Positions 47,800 through 56,939 of a stretch of DNA of 58,040 nt are shown here, one piece after another; positions within the stretch are counted from its first letter, which is position 1; each line of letters starts with the position of its first letter. The DNA comes from Gammaproteobacteria bacterium. Lineage in GTDB: Bacteria; Pseudomonadota; Gammaproteobacteria; Pseudomonadales; Pseudohongiellaceae. The position numbers and the translations under genes are program-made. A model generated the notes under the pieces. That model was given only the letters and a program-made list of their open reading frames with translations, was not told the origin of the DNA and searched no databases. Location: positions 1-58,040 of the forward strand of contig JAQWOJ010000070.1 of NCBI GenBank assembly GCA_029245905.1, in the 5' to 3' direction.

Positions 47800-48915
47800 T
47801 TAACTCTTCTTTTCATCGGAGCCACTTGCGGTTGACTCAGTTTCTTTAGCCGGAGCCTTCTTTTTAACTGCGGCCTTTTTCTTGGCTGGAGCGGCCTTTT
47901 TAACTGCAACCTTCTTCTTGACTGGAGCGGCCTTTTTAACTGCAACCTTCTTCTTAACTGGAGCCTTTTTCTTAACTGAGGTATCTTCTTTCACTAGAAT
48001 CGAAGGTTTATCTTCATCGCCAATCAATTCTGCGGCAGAAGCTGATTCAACTTCAGACGGACCGGCCTCTCTCACAACTTCAACCTTTTCTTTATCGTTT
48101 TCAGAAGACTGATCACCATCCGGTTCTGGGGCTAAAATCTCATTTTCTGGCGCAGAGGGAGCGCGTGTCTCAATCACCTCAGAAGATTCTTCCGCCGAGT
48201 CATCAATTTCAACAAATTCGCTCTCGCTTGGCCCATTACGCGCTTTGCCCTCCAAGCACGCATCAGCAGCGGCCACAGCATAAAGCTGAATCGCCCTGAT
48301 CGCGTCATCATTTCCAGGAATAACAAAATTAACGCCATCTGGATCACTATTCGTATCTACGATACCAATTACAGGAATTTTTAAATTATTCGCTTCAGTT
48401 ACAGCAATTCTTTCATGATCAACATCAATGACAAAAATTGCGTCTGGAAGCCCTCCCATATCTTTTATTCCGCCTATACTGCGCTCGAGCTTCTCTTTTG
48501 CCCTTGTCAGCATAAGAGCTTCTTTTTTAGTAAGACGACTAAAAGTCCCATCTTGCTCCTGAGTTTCAAGTTCCTTAAGGCGCTTTATCGAACCGCGAAT
48601 AGTCTTGTAATTGGTAAGCATGCCCCCCAACCATCTATGGTTGACGTAAGGCATCCCTGCCCTCTCGGCCTGCTCGCGAACAATCTTCGACGCAGCTCTT
48701 TTCGTACCAACAAAAAGAACCTTTCTCTTTTTCTCTGCAAGGTCTGCAAATTGATCAAGAGCAGAATTAAGCGCGGGAACGGTTTGCTCCAAATTGATAA
48801 TGTGAATTTTATTGCGAGCGCCAAATATATATGGGTCCATTTTTGGGTTCCAATAGCGACATTGGTGCCCGAAATGCACTCCTGCTTGGAGCATTTCCTT
48901 CATGCTAACTGTCAT
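47800..48915 (-). CDS. rpsB: 30S ribosomal protein S2 with long acidic/lysine-rich C-terminal extension
   Basis: Residues 1-228 are a regular S2 ([67 protein letters not shown]), which ties S1 to the 30S platform. The protein is 371 residues instead of about 240-250. Residues from about 230 to 310 are acidic and low-complexity, and 314-356 are KKKAP/KKAAP repeats like bacterial histone H1 tails, followed by a short [14 protein letters not shown] end. The tail is encoded partly by a 36-base DNA repeat at 47888-47959. The frame is unbroken and ends before a proper terminator, so it appears to be real. Confidence 0.96.
   Translation of the reverse strand: MTVSMKEMLQAGVHFGHQCRYWNPKMDPYIFGARNKIHIINLEQTVPALNSALDQFADLAEKKRKVLFVGTKRAASKIVREQAERAGMPYVNHRWLGGMLTNYKTIRGSIKRLKELETQEQDGTFSRLTKKEALMLTRAKEKLERSIGGIKDMGGLPDAIFVIDVDHERIAVTEANNLKIPVIGIVDTNSDPDGVNFVIPGNDDAIRAIQLYAVAAADACLEGKARNGPSESEFVEIDDSAEESSEVIETRAPSAPENEILAPEPDGDQSSENDKEKVEVVREAGPSEVESASAAELIGDEDKPSILVKEDTSVKKKAPVKKKVAVKKAAPVKKKVAVKKAAPAKKKAAVKKKAPAKETESTASGSDEKKS
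47888..47959. repeat. Two tandem copies of a 36-bp unit in the rpsB tail
   Basis: The unit running from GGAGCGGCC to TTGACT at 47888-47923 is repeated at 47924-47959 with a single change (TTAACT at the end). It encodes the [12 protein letters not shown] part of the S2 tail. This is evidence for growth of the tail by slippage or unequal exchange. Confidence 0.8.
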
Positions 48916-49077
48916 CTTTCATACCTTCATATTGGGTTAGGCCTCCACACGCCCCATAAATCAACTCTTCAGGCTTGTCACTTCCCAAGAAGAGCACCCA
49001 GATTTAATGTGACGGCGTATGTGCGACGTTAAATTAATTGACCATTTCTAGGCGAAGCTGTTCCCGCCCATGAAACC
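48916..49077 (-). promoter_or_regulatory. Structured rpsB leader (S2 autoregulation type)
   Basis: The 162-base leader contains a CTCTTC/GAAGAG stem-loop (48965-48970 with 48989-48994). It is flanked by GGGT and, near the start codon, GGAGGCCTAACCC, which can pair over the top as in the conserved rpsB leaders of gammaproteobacteria. In E. coli such a leader, of nearly this length, lets free S2 repress the rpsB-tsf message. Assignment is by pattern and position. Confidence 0.6.
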
Positions 49078-49083
49078 GCGCGA

Positions 49084-49092
49084 TTTATACCA
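49084..49092 (-). promoter_or_regulatory. Extended -10 promoter of rpsB
   Basis: On the minus strand TGGTATAAA (complement of 49084-49092) is an extended -10 element with no good -35, the same type as described for rpsB in E. coli (TGTGGTATAAA). Start of transcription is expected near 49077. The rest of 49093-49263 is the spacer to the divergent map gene, in which I see no other defined element. Confidence 0.6.
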
Positions 49093-49275
49093 TAATTCAT
49101 TGATTTACGGAAGCACCCATAGACTAATCTGGTCACTTAATCACGACAGTCCCGAGCAAATACGGGCTATGACAACTTAAAGGCCAGATTGACCTCTGTA
49201 TTCTGTAACGAACCTGCTTTAAAATAGGTTCTTTTATAATCGATGATCTAACGATTCAGCCTTTTGCCGCAAAAA

Positions 49276-50049
49276 ATGACAATTCATATAAAATCTTTTG
49301 ACGAAATAGCGAAAATGCGGGTAGCTGGTAAGCTGGCCTCAGAAGTCTTGGAAATGATTGAAGATTACGTCGGGCCAGGGGTCACTACCGGAGAATTAGA
49401 CCGGTTATGTCACGAGTTCATAGTTAACGAGCAGAACGCCATACCGGCGCCGCTGAACTATAATGGCTTTCCAAAATCTATCTGCACATCCATTAATCAC
49501 GTTATTTGCCATGGCATCCCAAGCAACGATAAAACCCTTAAATCGGGCGATATAATCAATATTGATATCACCGTAATTAAGGATGGATTTCATGGTGATA
49601 CCAGTAAGATGTTTTTCGTCGGGAAACCCGCAGACCATGCCGAGCGTTTGGTCAGAGTGACGCAAGAATGCCTCTACAAGGCGATTGAGCTTGTTAGACC
49701 GGGAGTATCTCTTGGTGACATTGGGCACGTTATCCAACAACATGGCGAAGCTCACAATTACTCTATCGTAAGAGAATATTGTGGGCATGGCATAGGGAGA
49801 ATATTTCATGAAGAGCCTCAGGTTCTTCATTATGGCTCACCCAATACCGGCTTAAAGATAGAAGAAGGCATGACTTTTACAATTGAGCCTATGCTAAATG
49901 CTGGCTCACGGCACACAAAACTGTCAAAGAAAGATGGGTGGACGGTTACAACAAAAGATAGACGTTTATCAGCTCAATGGGAACATACCTTAGCCGTTAA
50001 AGCGAGCGGATGCGAGGTCCTAACCTTGCGCTCAGACGAGAGTTTGTGA
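49276..50049 (+). CDS. map: Type I methionine aminopeptidase
   Basis: Map removes the initiator methionine. ATG 49276 gives MTIHIKSFDEIAKMRVAGKLA, equal to the E. coli start; the TTG four codons earlier is rejected. The 257-residue protein has the metal ligands in NIDITVIKDGFHGDTSKMF (two Asp), EYCGHGIGRIFHEEP (His), TIEPM (Glu) and AQWEHTLAV (Glu). It is divergent from rpsB, whose product and all others it trims. The stop codon overlaps the glnD GTG start in GTGA. Confidence 0.97.
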   Translation: MTIHIKSFDEIAKMRVAGKLASEVLEMIEDYVGPGVTTGELDRLCHEFIVNEQNAIPAPLNYNGFPKSICTSINHVICHGIPSNDKTLKSGDIINIDITVIKDGFHGDTSKMFFVGKPADHAERLVRVTQECLYKAIELVRPGVSLGDIGHVIQQHGEAHNYSIVREYCGHGIGRIFHEEPQVLHYGSPNTGLKIEEGMTFTIEPMLNAGSRHTKLSKKDGWTVTTKDRRLSAQWEHTLAVKASGCEVLTLRSDESL

Positions 50050-52766
50050 ATATTTCCACTCCTGGAACAATTTATCATAAAAACGCTCTAGATTTTTCTG
50101 CTGACGCGGAACTCCTAGATAGAGAGCATTTGAGAAACGAGATATCCGCAGCTGGAAGCCCTATCCCTCTTCTTCGAAAAGCGAATAATAATTCTAGTCT
50201 GGTCCTGAACAATCGCTTTAGAAACAATAAAAATATCGGTGATATCGTTTCAGGCCGTGCATGGGTAGTAGATGAAATTTTAGTGCTAGCATGGAAAGCT
50301 ATCAACTGGCCTGACCCTAGCGAGATTAGTCTAGTAGCTGTGGGCGGCTACGGGCGCGGCGAATTGTTGCCATATTCCGATATAGATCTACTTATTCTTA
50401 CCCGAAAAACAAGAAACAAGAAATACAAAGACTATATAAGCGCATTTCTTACAATGCTATGGGATATCGGCCTAGAGCCTGGCCATAGCGTTCGGTCTGT
50501 TAGGCAATGCAAGCAAGAAGCAAGCGAAGACATAACAATAGCGACAGCTATGATGGAATCTAGACTGCTTACCGGCCCCCAAAATCTTTATAATTCGATG
50601 TGTGAAGTAACAAGCGTTAAAAAAATATGGCCAATCAAAAAGTTTGTTCGCGCGAAATTAGATGAACAGGCTCGGCGGCATCACAAATATCATGATGTTG
50701 ATCACGCCTTAGAGCCAAACGTAAAGACCTCTCCTGGGGGATTACGGGACATTCAAACTATTGGTTGGATATGCAAAAGATATTTTGGCACCAACTCCTT
50801 TAACGACTTAGTAAACCTTGGTTTTTTAAAAGAGCTCGAAAAAAAAATGATCGTTGAAGGCCAGCACTTTCTTTGGAAGATACGTTATGGACTTCATTTC
50901 CTGCAAGGTCGCAGTGAAGATAGACTGTTATTTGACAAACAAAAAGAGCTCTCCCAGCTCTTTGGCTTTCACGACGACGATAAAAGTTTAGCTATCGAAA
51001 AACTAATGAAAAATTATTATCGGGAAGTAGCTAATCTTCGTGAATTAAATGATGTTCTTCTTCAGTATTTTGACGAAATTATTTTGCGCGGAGGAGAAAA
51101 GAAAAAAATCAAACCTCTAAACGACCGCTTTCAAATCAGAAATGATTATATCGAAGTTGCTAATCCATCAGTTTTCGAGAAAGCACCGTCTGCCCTGCTT
51201 GAAATTTTTGTCCTAATGGGCGACAACCCTCAAATAAAAGGAATACACGCCTCTACTATTCGTTTGCTTCGTGACAATAGACACTTGATTAATGAGAACT
51301 TTCGCCGCGACGCAGACAACATCACGCTGTTTATTGAGCTTTTGCGAACAAATAATCATATGAGCCTGCAACTCAGCCGCATGGCAAGATATGGAATCTT
51401 AGGCCGGTATCTCCCTGAATTCGGAAAGATTAGCGGCCAAATGCAGCACGATCTTTTCCACATCTATACGGTTGACGCACACACATTACAAGTTGTCGAA
51501 AATATGCGTAAGTTTAGACTACCAAATGCAGTCGAATCATTCCCTGTCGCTGCGCATATATTTAAAAATTTACCTAAAGTTGAACTTCTCTACATCGCGG
51601 GTCTATATCATGACATAGCGAAAGGTAGAGGCGGAGACCATTCCAAGCTAGGCCGAGTGGACGCGATAAAATTTTGTGAGCGACATAAATTAAGCGGATG
51701 GGATACCAAACTTGTATCATGGTTAGTCGACAAGCACTTGCTCATGTCGATGACAGCGCAACGAAAAGATATTAATGACCCAGTGGTGATAAGAGAATTT
51801 GCCGAGCATATGGGAGATAAACTTCATTTGGATTATCTTTATGCCATGACAGTAGCTGATATTTGCGCAACAAACCCAGACTTATGGAATAGTTGGAGGG
51901 CCACACTGCTTCGTCAACTATATCAAAATACCAGACGGGCACTTAGATTAGGGTTAGAGAACCCCATCAATCGTCAAGAGAGAGTTTCAGACAAGAAGCA
52001 ATCGGCTTATCTAAAATTACAAGAAAAAGGATTTTCAAAAGCTCAAATAGATAATGTTTGGGATGTCGCCGACGACGAATATTTTGTTCGTGAAGCAATC
52101 GCCAATATAATATGGCACACCGCAGGTATTATTAATTTTTCTGATGCAGATCCACTAATCTTAGTCCAGGATATAAAAGAGCAATCAGATAGCGAAGGCG
52201 CTACGCAAATTTTTATCTACGCTCGCAACGCCGATTACTTATTTGCTCGCTGTACTGCCGCACTCGAAATATTAAACCTGAACATACAAGAAGCCCGAAT
52301 ATTCACGTCCTCACGTGATTATTGTCTAGACACATTTACCGTATTAGAAAGATCTGGACTGCCTGTGAGAAATAATACTAAAAGGGAAAAGGAAATTATT
52401 TCGCTATTGCAAGAGCATTTAACTTTAGGAAATAAACCAGTCATACTTCCTAAGTTTCGAAGGACAAGAAAAGAAAAATACTTCGCGCGATCAGTAAATG
52501 TAGAACTCATTAATCCGGTAAATAAATCTTATTCAATACTTGAAATTAATTGCCCAGATCAACCAGGTGTCTTAGCATGCGTTGGCAAGGTATTAGCCAT
52601 GAATGATATCGTGGTAAATGATGCTCGGATCACCACTCTAGGCGAAAGAGTCGAAGACCTCTTTTTTGTTACTGATATAAATGGGAAACCCATAGAGCGA
52701 CGAGGACTAATCGAGAAATTAAACTTGGAAATCACTGCTGAATTGAAAGGTCAAGTATCATCATAG
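50046..52766 (+). CDS. glnD: PII uridylyltransferase / uridylyl-removing enzyme
   Basis: GlnD senses glutamine and modifies PII proteins, setting nitrogen control. GTG 50046 overlaps the map stop as GTGA with GAGAG just upstream. An earlier in-frame ATG (50010) lies deep inside map and is less likely. The 906-residue protein has the nucleotidyltransferase site GGYGRGELLPYSDIDLL, the HD domain with GLYHDIAKGRGGDHSKLG, and two C-terminal ACT domains (ATQIFIYARNADYLFARC and YSILEINCPDQPGVLACVG). In Pseudomonas dapC follows; here the yffB-like gene comes directly. Confidence 0.96.
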   Translation: MNISTPGTIYHKNALDFSADAELLDREHLRNEISAAGSPIPLLRKANNNSSLVLNNRFRNNKNIGDIVSGRAWVVDEILVLAWKAINWPDPSEISLVAVGGYGRGELLPYSDIDLLILTRKTRNKKYKDYISAFLTMLWDIGLEPGHSVRSVRQCKQEASEDITIATAMMESRLLTGPQNLYNSMCEVTSVKKIWPIKKFVRAKLDEQARRHHKYHDVDHALEPNVKTSPGGLRDIQTIGWICKRYFGTNSFNDLVNLGFLKELEKKMIVEGQHFLWKIRYGLHFLQGRSEDRLLFDKQKELSQLFGFHDDDKSLAIEKLMKNYYREVANLRELNDVLLQYFDEIILRGGEKKKIKPLNDRFQIRNDYIEVANPSVFEKAPSALLEIFVLMGDNPQIKGIHASTIRLLRDNRHLINENFRRDADNITLFIELLRTNNHMSLQLSRMARYGILGRYLPEFGKISGQMQHDLFHIYTVDAHTLQVVENMRKFRLPNAVESFPVAAHIFKNLPKVELLYIAGLYHDIAKGRGGDHSKLGRVDAIKFCERHKLSGWDTKLVSWLVDKHLLMSMTAQRKDINDPVVIREFAEHMGDKLHLDYLYAMTVADICATNPDLWNSWRATLLRQLYQNTRRALRLGLENPINRQERVSDKKQSAYLKLQEKGFSKAQIDNVWDVADDEYFVREAIANIIWHTAGIINFSDADPLILVQDIKEQSDSEGATQIFIYARNADYLFARCTAALEILNLNIQEARIFTSSRDYCLDTFTVLERSGLPVRNNTKREKEIISLLQEHLTLGNKPVILPKFRRTRKEKYFARSVNVELINPVNKSYSILEINCPDQPGVLACVGKVLAMNDIVVNDARITTLGERVEDLFFVTDINGKPIERRGLIEKLNLEITAELKGQVSS

Positions 52767-52777
52767 GGAAATTAGCA

Positions 52778-53140
52778 ATGCTTGTAACAATATACGGAAT
52801 TTCTAACTGCGATAAAGTCAAAAAAATTCGAGGTTGGCTTCAAGACAATAGCATAGACTATAAATTTCATGATTACAAAAAGCATGGTTGCGAGGAACTG
52901 CTAATAAAAAATATTTTGGCCCAATTTAATTTTCAAGAAGTTATTAATACCCGAGGCACGACTTGGAGAAAATTGCCTGACACTATAAAAACTTTGCTTG
53001 ACGAAAAAAAAGCAGCATATTTAATGCAAGATAATCCAAGTATCATCAAGAGGCCTATTCTGGAATTTAATGGCCAATGGGTGATTGGGTTCGACATCAA
53101 AATTTTGGCTACAATCCTCAAATGTCATCCACGCCCTTGA
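52778..53140 (+). CDS. yffB: YffB-like protein of the Spx/ArsC thioredoxin-fold family
   Basis: The 120-residue protein is close to E. coli YffB: YGISNCDKVKKIRGWL at 5-20, DYKFHDYKKHG, the conserved NTRGTTWRKLP near 56-66, and PSIIKRPILEF. A single Cys11 is in the redox position. The family has been described as glutathione-binding but has no firmly known reaction. Although ArsC-related, it lacks the catalytic context of arsenate reductase and is not evidence for an arsenic operon. It stands between glnD and dapD, as in E. coli and Pseudomonas where yffB accompanies the dap genes. Confidence 0.92.
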   Translation: MLVTIYGISNCDKVKKIRGWLQDNSIDYKFHDYKKHGCEELLIKNILAQFNFQEVINTRGTTWRKLPDTIKTLLDEKKAAYLMQDNPSIIKRPILEFNGQWVIGFDIKILATILKCHPRP

Positions 53141-53156
53141 TCCACAGGAAAGATAA

Positions 53157-54215
53157 ATGAACTCACATGTCCACAGCTACGCATTTGGCATTGCAACTCT
53201 TAACAGAAAAGGTGAAATTATAGAAGTCTACTACCCGAGGCCAGAGGCTGATATTACAGGCTCTGAGGCGAAATTATTAATAGACCTTCTCAAAAGCGCA
53301 GGTGCCTTAGAAGAAGGTTATTTGCGGCTCAGAAATGAACCAAATCATGAGGAAGAATTGATCCATGAAATCAAACCCCTCTTGAATGATCAGACGTTCA
53401 CCAAAGAAAAAGACCAAATATTAGATATACTTGAGAGTGAAAACCCGATACTAACCTTGCAAATCAAAGATGAGGCTCCCAAAAATATTCCTCAGGCTTT
53501 TCTCAAACTACACCTTTTGTCTCACCGGCTTGTAATGCCAAATTCGATTAATCTGGACGGTTTATTTGGCGTGTTGAGAAACCTAGCTTGGACAAATAAA
53601 GGTGCTATTGACATTGAAGACCTTCCTAGAAAACAACTAGAAGCCAGGAGGCAAGGAGAAGTGCTTGAGATTAATTCTGTGGATAAATTTCCAAAAATGG
53701 CGAACTATGTCGTACCGTCTGGCGTAAGAATAGCAGACACAAGTCGAATTAGATTAGGCGCTCACATAGGCAAAGGCACAACAGTCATGCATGAAGGCTT
53801 CATAAATTTTAATGCCGGGACAGAAGGGACAGCAATGATAGAGGGGCGCATTTCTGCGGGAGTAATTATTGGAACTAACAGTGATTTGGGTGGTAGTTCC
53901 AGCACAATGGGAACTCTGTCTGGAGGCGGAACCGAATTAGTTTCAGTTGGTAAAAATTGTTTAATCGGAGCAAATGCAGGCATCGGATTTCCACTCGCCG
54001 ACGGCTGCATCGTTGAAGCAGGACTTTATGTGACTTCGGGAACAAAGATTAACTTGCTCGATGAATCTGGCACATTAATAAGAAAGGTAAAAGCCAAAGA
54101 AATAAGCGGTCTAAAAAATTATCTTTTTAGGCGTAATTCTCTAAGCGGCGCAGTTGAATGTACACCAATCAAAAATGCAGCAACCCTCAACGAAGAACTT
54201 CACACTCATAACTAG
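53157..54215 (+). CDS. dapD: 2,3,4,5-tetrahydropyridine-2,6-dicarboxylate N-succinyltransferase
   Basis: DapD succinylates tetrahydrodipicolinate in lysine and diaminopimelate synthesis. At 352 residues it is the longer Pseudomonas-type enzyme (E. coli has 274). It has an alpha/beta N-terminal region of about 170 residues, then a left-handed beta-helix (RIRLGAHIGKGTTVMHEGFINFNAG), the conserved GTNSDLGGSSSTMGTLSGGG and NCLIGANAGIGFPLADGC. It is followed by dapE after eight bases. Confidence 0.95.
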   Translation: MNSHVHSYAFGIATLNRKGEIIEVYYPRPEADITGSEAKLLIDLLKSAGALEEGYLRLRNEPNHEEELIHEIKPLLNDQTFTKEKDQILDILESENPILTLQIKDEAPKNIPQAFLKLHLLSHRLVMPNSINLDGLFGVLRNLAWTNKGAIDIEDLPRKQLEARRQGEVLEINSVDKFPKMANYVVPSGVRIADTSRIRLGAHIGKGTTVMHEGFINFNAGTEGTAMIEGRISAGVIIGTNSDLGGSSSTMGTLSGGGTELVSVGKNCLIGANAGIGFPLADGCIVEAGLYVTSGTKINLLDESGTLIRKVKAKEISGLKNYLFRRNSLSGAVECTPIKNAATLNEELHTHN

Positions 54216-54223
54216 GAACCACA

Positions 54224-55357
54224 ATGCCCGAAACCCTAGCACTAGCCAAAGAACTCATGGCTATCGAATCGATTACACCCGTGGATGGCGGCTGTCAGCA
54301 ATTAATTGCTGAGCGACTCAATACTATGGGATTTTCAATCGAGCACCTACAATTTGGAGAGGTATCCAATATGTGGGCCACGCTGGGAGATTCGGGTCCT
54401 CTCTTTGCGTTCACTGGCCACACAGATGTTGTCCCTCCAGGACCACTAAAAGACTGGGAAAGTCACCCGTTTAATCCGGTTGAACGGGATGGGTTTCTCT
54501 ATGGTCGAGGAGCTGCGGACATGAAAAGCAGCTTAGCCGCAATGGTTGTGGCCGCGGAGAGGTTTCTTTCCTCTCATAACCTTAATTTCCAACTAGGCTT
54601 TCTGATAACAAGCGATGAGGAAGGAGAAGCGATAAATGGCATTCGCAAGGCAATGGAAATTTTTAAGCAGCGCGAAATTCTTATCGATTACTGCCTAGTG
54701 GGAGAGCCAAGCTCGTCTAAAGCTATCGGAGATACTATCAAGATAGGTCGTCGTGGGTCATTAAGCGGTAAGCTTAAGGTTTTAGGAGTTGAAGGTCATG
54801 TCGCTTATCCAGAACTAGCCTCAAATCCGATTCATGGCGCAATAAACTCCTTAGGAAACTTAGTAGCGGAACATTGGGATGATGGAAACTCAAGCTTTCC
54901 TCCAACAAGTTTTCAAATATCTAATATCCATGCAGGCTTCGGCGCGAACAATGTCATTCCTGAGAGCTTAGAAGTTGATTTCAATTTCCGTTATTCAACT
55001 GAGATAGATGATGCATCGATCAAAGAGCGCGTTCTTAAAATATTGGACCAGGGCAAGCCAGACTATGAAATTCAATGGCACTTGTCTGGAGAACCCTTTT
55101 TAACCAACCAATCAGAACTCATTGATTTAGTGTCAAACAGCGTTAAAGAGGAGACCGGGGAAACCCCAATTAAATCGACAGCCGGAGGTACTTCGGACGG
55201 TCGGTTCATAGCGCCCACGGGAGCGCAGGTGGTTGAGCTGGGCCCAAGCAATAAAACTATACATAAAATAAACGAATGTATAGAAATAGCTGACCTTGAG
55301 AAATTAACAAGAATTTATGAGAACATTCTGACTAAACTTAATGCAGCCCTGCGCTAA
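54224..55357 (+). CDS. dapE: Succinyl-diaminopimelate desuccinylase
   Basis: DapE removes succinate from N-succinyl-LL-diaminopimelate. This M20 metallopeptidase-family protein has 377 residues. Metal and catalytic blocks are FTGHTDVVPPGPL near 65-77, YGRGAADMKSSLAAMV near 92-107, ITSDEEGEAINGI near 127-139, GEPSSS, and the closing GGTSDGRF. With dapD it gives the succinylase route; dapC, the aminotransferase between them, is not in the window and may be replaced by ArgD. The stop overlaps that of rsmJ by three bases. Confidence 0.97.
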   Translation: MPETLALAKELMAIESITPVDGGCQQLIAERLNTMGFSIEHLQFGEVSNMWATLGDSGPLFAFTGHTDVVPPGPLKDWESHPFNPVERDGFLYGRGAADMKSSLAAMVVAAERFLSSHNLNFQLGFLITSDEEGEAINGIRKAMEIFKQREILIDYCLVGEPSSSKAIGDTIKIGRRGSLSGKLKVLGVEGHVAYPELASNPIHGAINSLGNLVAEHWDDGNSSFPPTSFQISNIHAGFGANNVIPESLEVDFNFRYSTEIDDASIKERVLKILDQGKPDYEIQWHLSGEPFLTNQSELIDLVSNSVKEETGETPIKSTAGGTSDGRFIAPTGAQVVELGPSNKTIHKINECIEIADLEKLTRIYENILTKLNAALR

Positions 55358-56115
55358 GTTAGATATACATCAAATCTATTACTATTGCCTTTAAAAACAA
55401 AATCACTCGCTTTCACTCCGAGCGATGGGGAATTACTGCCTCGTTTTACGACCACTCTTTTTGTAGCAACCTCCATCGCCATAGCCAGCATACGAGATTC
55501 GTCATTTTCTTCAGCTAATAGCGTTTGCAGATAATTTAGGGGCTTTTTAGACAGGGTATTTTTCTTGGATCTCGGAAACATTGGGTCCAAGTAAACTACC
55601 TCTGGGGAAAAATGGTTTGCATCCATATCATTAAAATCCTTTTTATGAAGCTGCATCCGTCTGGTTTTCTGATATTCTTTATCTCCAAGGGCCGCATAGC
55701 GCATCAAGCCATCCCGTAATAGTTCATAGACAATAAGATTTCTTTCAAATAGCACAACCTCGGACCCAGCGGTTGCAATTAGAAAACTATCTGATCCAAG
55801 GCCTGCCGTCGCATCCAGAATTTGCGGTCGCCTTCCTCTGCTTAGCCCCAACGCTCTGATAAGGTTTTGACGAAACAGTGAATCTCCAGCACGTCTTTCC
55901 AAATCTTTAAACGAGACGGATAAGGGTCCATTATGATTCTTGCTAACCAGCTGAAAGAAGAGGCAATCCTCCAAATAATATAAGTATCCATCCCCATGAA
56001 ATTCAGACAGGTCAGAGTGCTTTAAAATGGGCAGGTTTGTTCTCGACTGGAGACCTTTTTCTCTCTTGGTCACAATTTTTTGACTGTAAACTATTGCAAA
56101 TTTTGCAGAGTTCAT
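55354..56115 (-). CDS. rsmJ: 16S rRNA (guanine1516-N2)-methyltransferase
   Basis: RsmJ methylates G1516 of 16S rRNA. ATG 56115 overlaps the uppP stop as ATGA and gives 253 residues, the family length; the longer frame to 56220 lies within uppP and is rejected. The Rossmann SAM site is ILDATAGLGSDSFLIA, followed by LFERN and the YLDPMFP catalytic loop. The C-terminal VVVKRG and RFDVYL strands match the E. coli protein. Confidence 0.95.
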   Translation of the reverse strand: MNSAKFAIVYSQKIVTKREKGLQSRTNLPILKHSDLSEFHGDGYLYYLEDCLFFQLVSKNHNGPLSVSFKDLERRAGDSLFRQNLIRALGLSRGRRPQILDATAGLGSDSFLIATAGSEVVLFERNLIVYELLRDGLMRYAALGDKEYQKTRRMQLHKKDFNDMDANHFSPEVVYLDPMFPRSKKNTLSKKPLNYLQTLLAEENDESRMLAMAMEVATKRVVVKRGSNSPSLGVKASDFVFKGNSNRFDVYLT

Positions 56116-56936
56116 GCGCTCACATAAACAGCAAATAAGACAACTGCCAAGACTATCCGATAAATCACAAATGGTAAAAATCCAATACGTTCGACCAACT
56201 GTAGAAAGATATGAATACACCCATATGCGGTAATTCCTGCGACCAAAGCCCCATAAAACACAAAAGAAAGCTCAGAATAATTTGTCACTTCAGACAGTAG
56301 TTCTGAAAAACGCAGAATAGTGCTTCCGAGAATAATGGGAATAGCTAGAAAAAACGATAGTTTTGTAGCTGATTTACGGTCGTAACCAAGCAGCAAGGCG
56401 GCTGTCATAGTTATTCCTGAGCGTGATGTACCTGGAATAAGAGAAACTGCCTGTGCAACTCCAATATAAGCAGCATCCTTCCAACTCAAATTATTCAATA
56501 GTTTTGAACGAAGACCCACTTTATCTGAATAGAGAAGCATTAGTGCAAAGAAAATCGTTGTTGTGGCCAGAACAATCAGCGAGCGTGCATATTGCTCTAC
56601 TAGGTCATCAAGAAAAAAACCCGCGATTGCCCCAGGTAAAGTAGCCATAACGATAAGCCAGGCCAATTTCCCATCACTGGATTTATCGTTACCCACAGCC
56701 CGTTTCATTCCAGCCAACACCAGAACTCTTATATCTAGACGAAAATAAATTAAAACTGCAATTAATGATCCTAAATGAAGCGCCACATCAAACGTGAGGC
56801 CTTGGTCATTCCAGTTAAATAAAACCGAGGGAAGTATTAAATGAGCGGACGAAGAAATTGGGAGAAATTCAGTTACACCTTGGATAAATCCTAAGAGCGT
56901 TGCTTGAAAGAGGTCGATATCCAATGGAATAACCAA
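56112..56936 (-). CDS. uppP: Undecaprenyl-diphosphatase (BacA type)
   Basis: UppP turns undecaprenyl diphosphate to the monophosphate, recycling the carrier lipid. The 274-residue protein has about eight membrane segments and both family motifs: FIQGVTEFLPISSSAHL near 17-33 and the LIPGTSRSGITM loop near 165-176. It is preceded by tsaB after three bases and followed by rsmJ with a four-base overlap, so the three form an operon. Confidence 0.95.
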   Translation of the reverse strand: MVIPLDIDLFQATLLGFIQGVTEFLPISSSAHLILPSVLFNWNDQGLTFDVALHLGSLIAVLIYFRLDIRVLVLAGMKRAVGNDKSSDGKLAWLIVMATLPGAIAGFFLDDLVEQYARSLIVLATTTIFFALMLLYSDKVGLRSKLLNNLSWKDAAYIGVAQAVSLIPGTSRSGITMTAALLLGYDRKSATKLSFFLAIPIILGSTILRFSELLSEVTNYSELSFVFYGALVAGITAYGCIHIFLQLVERIGFLPFVIYRIVLAVVLFAVYVSA

Positions 56937-56939
56937 TCT

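Noticed and set aside
47742..47945. Lysine/arginine/leucine-rich minus-strand frame in the rpsB end
   Set aside because: It is the alternate frame of the lysine codons in the S2 tail, caused by the repeats, and not a separate gene.
48415..49032. 205-codon plus-strand open frame opposite rpsB and its leader
   Set aside because: It lies antisense to a certain ribosomal protein gene and its leader, and its composition is that of a frame shadow; no ribosome site is visible.
52778..53140. Possible arsenate reductase linked to the ArsS operon
   Set aside because: The sequence is of the YffB type, sits in its normal place before dapD, and lies 48 kb from arsS.
56116..56220. N-terminal extension of RsmJ inside uppP
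   Set aside because: The ATGA overlap at 56112-56115 gives the family length; the extension is antisense-free but overlaps the UppP C-terminus and has no family match.
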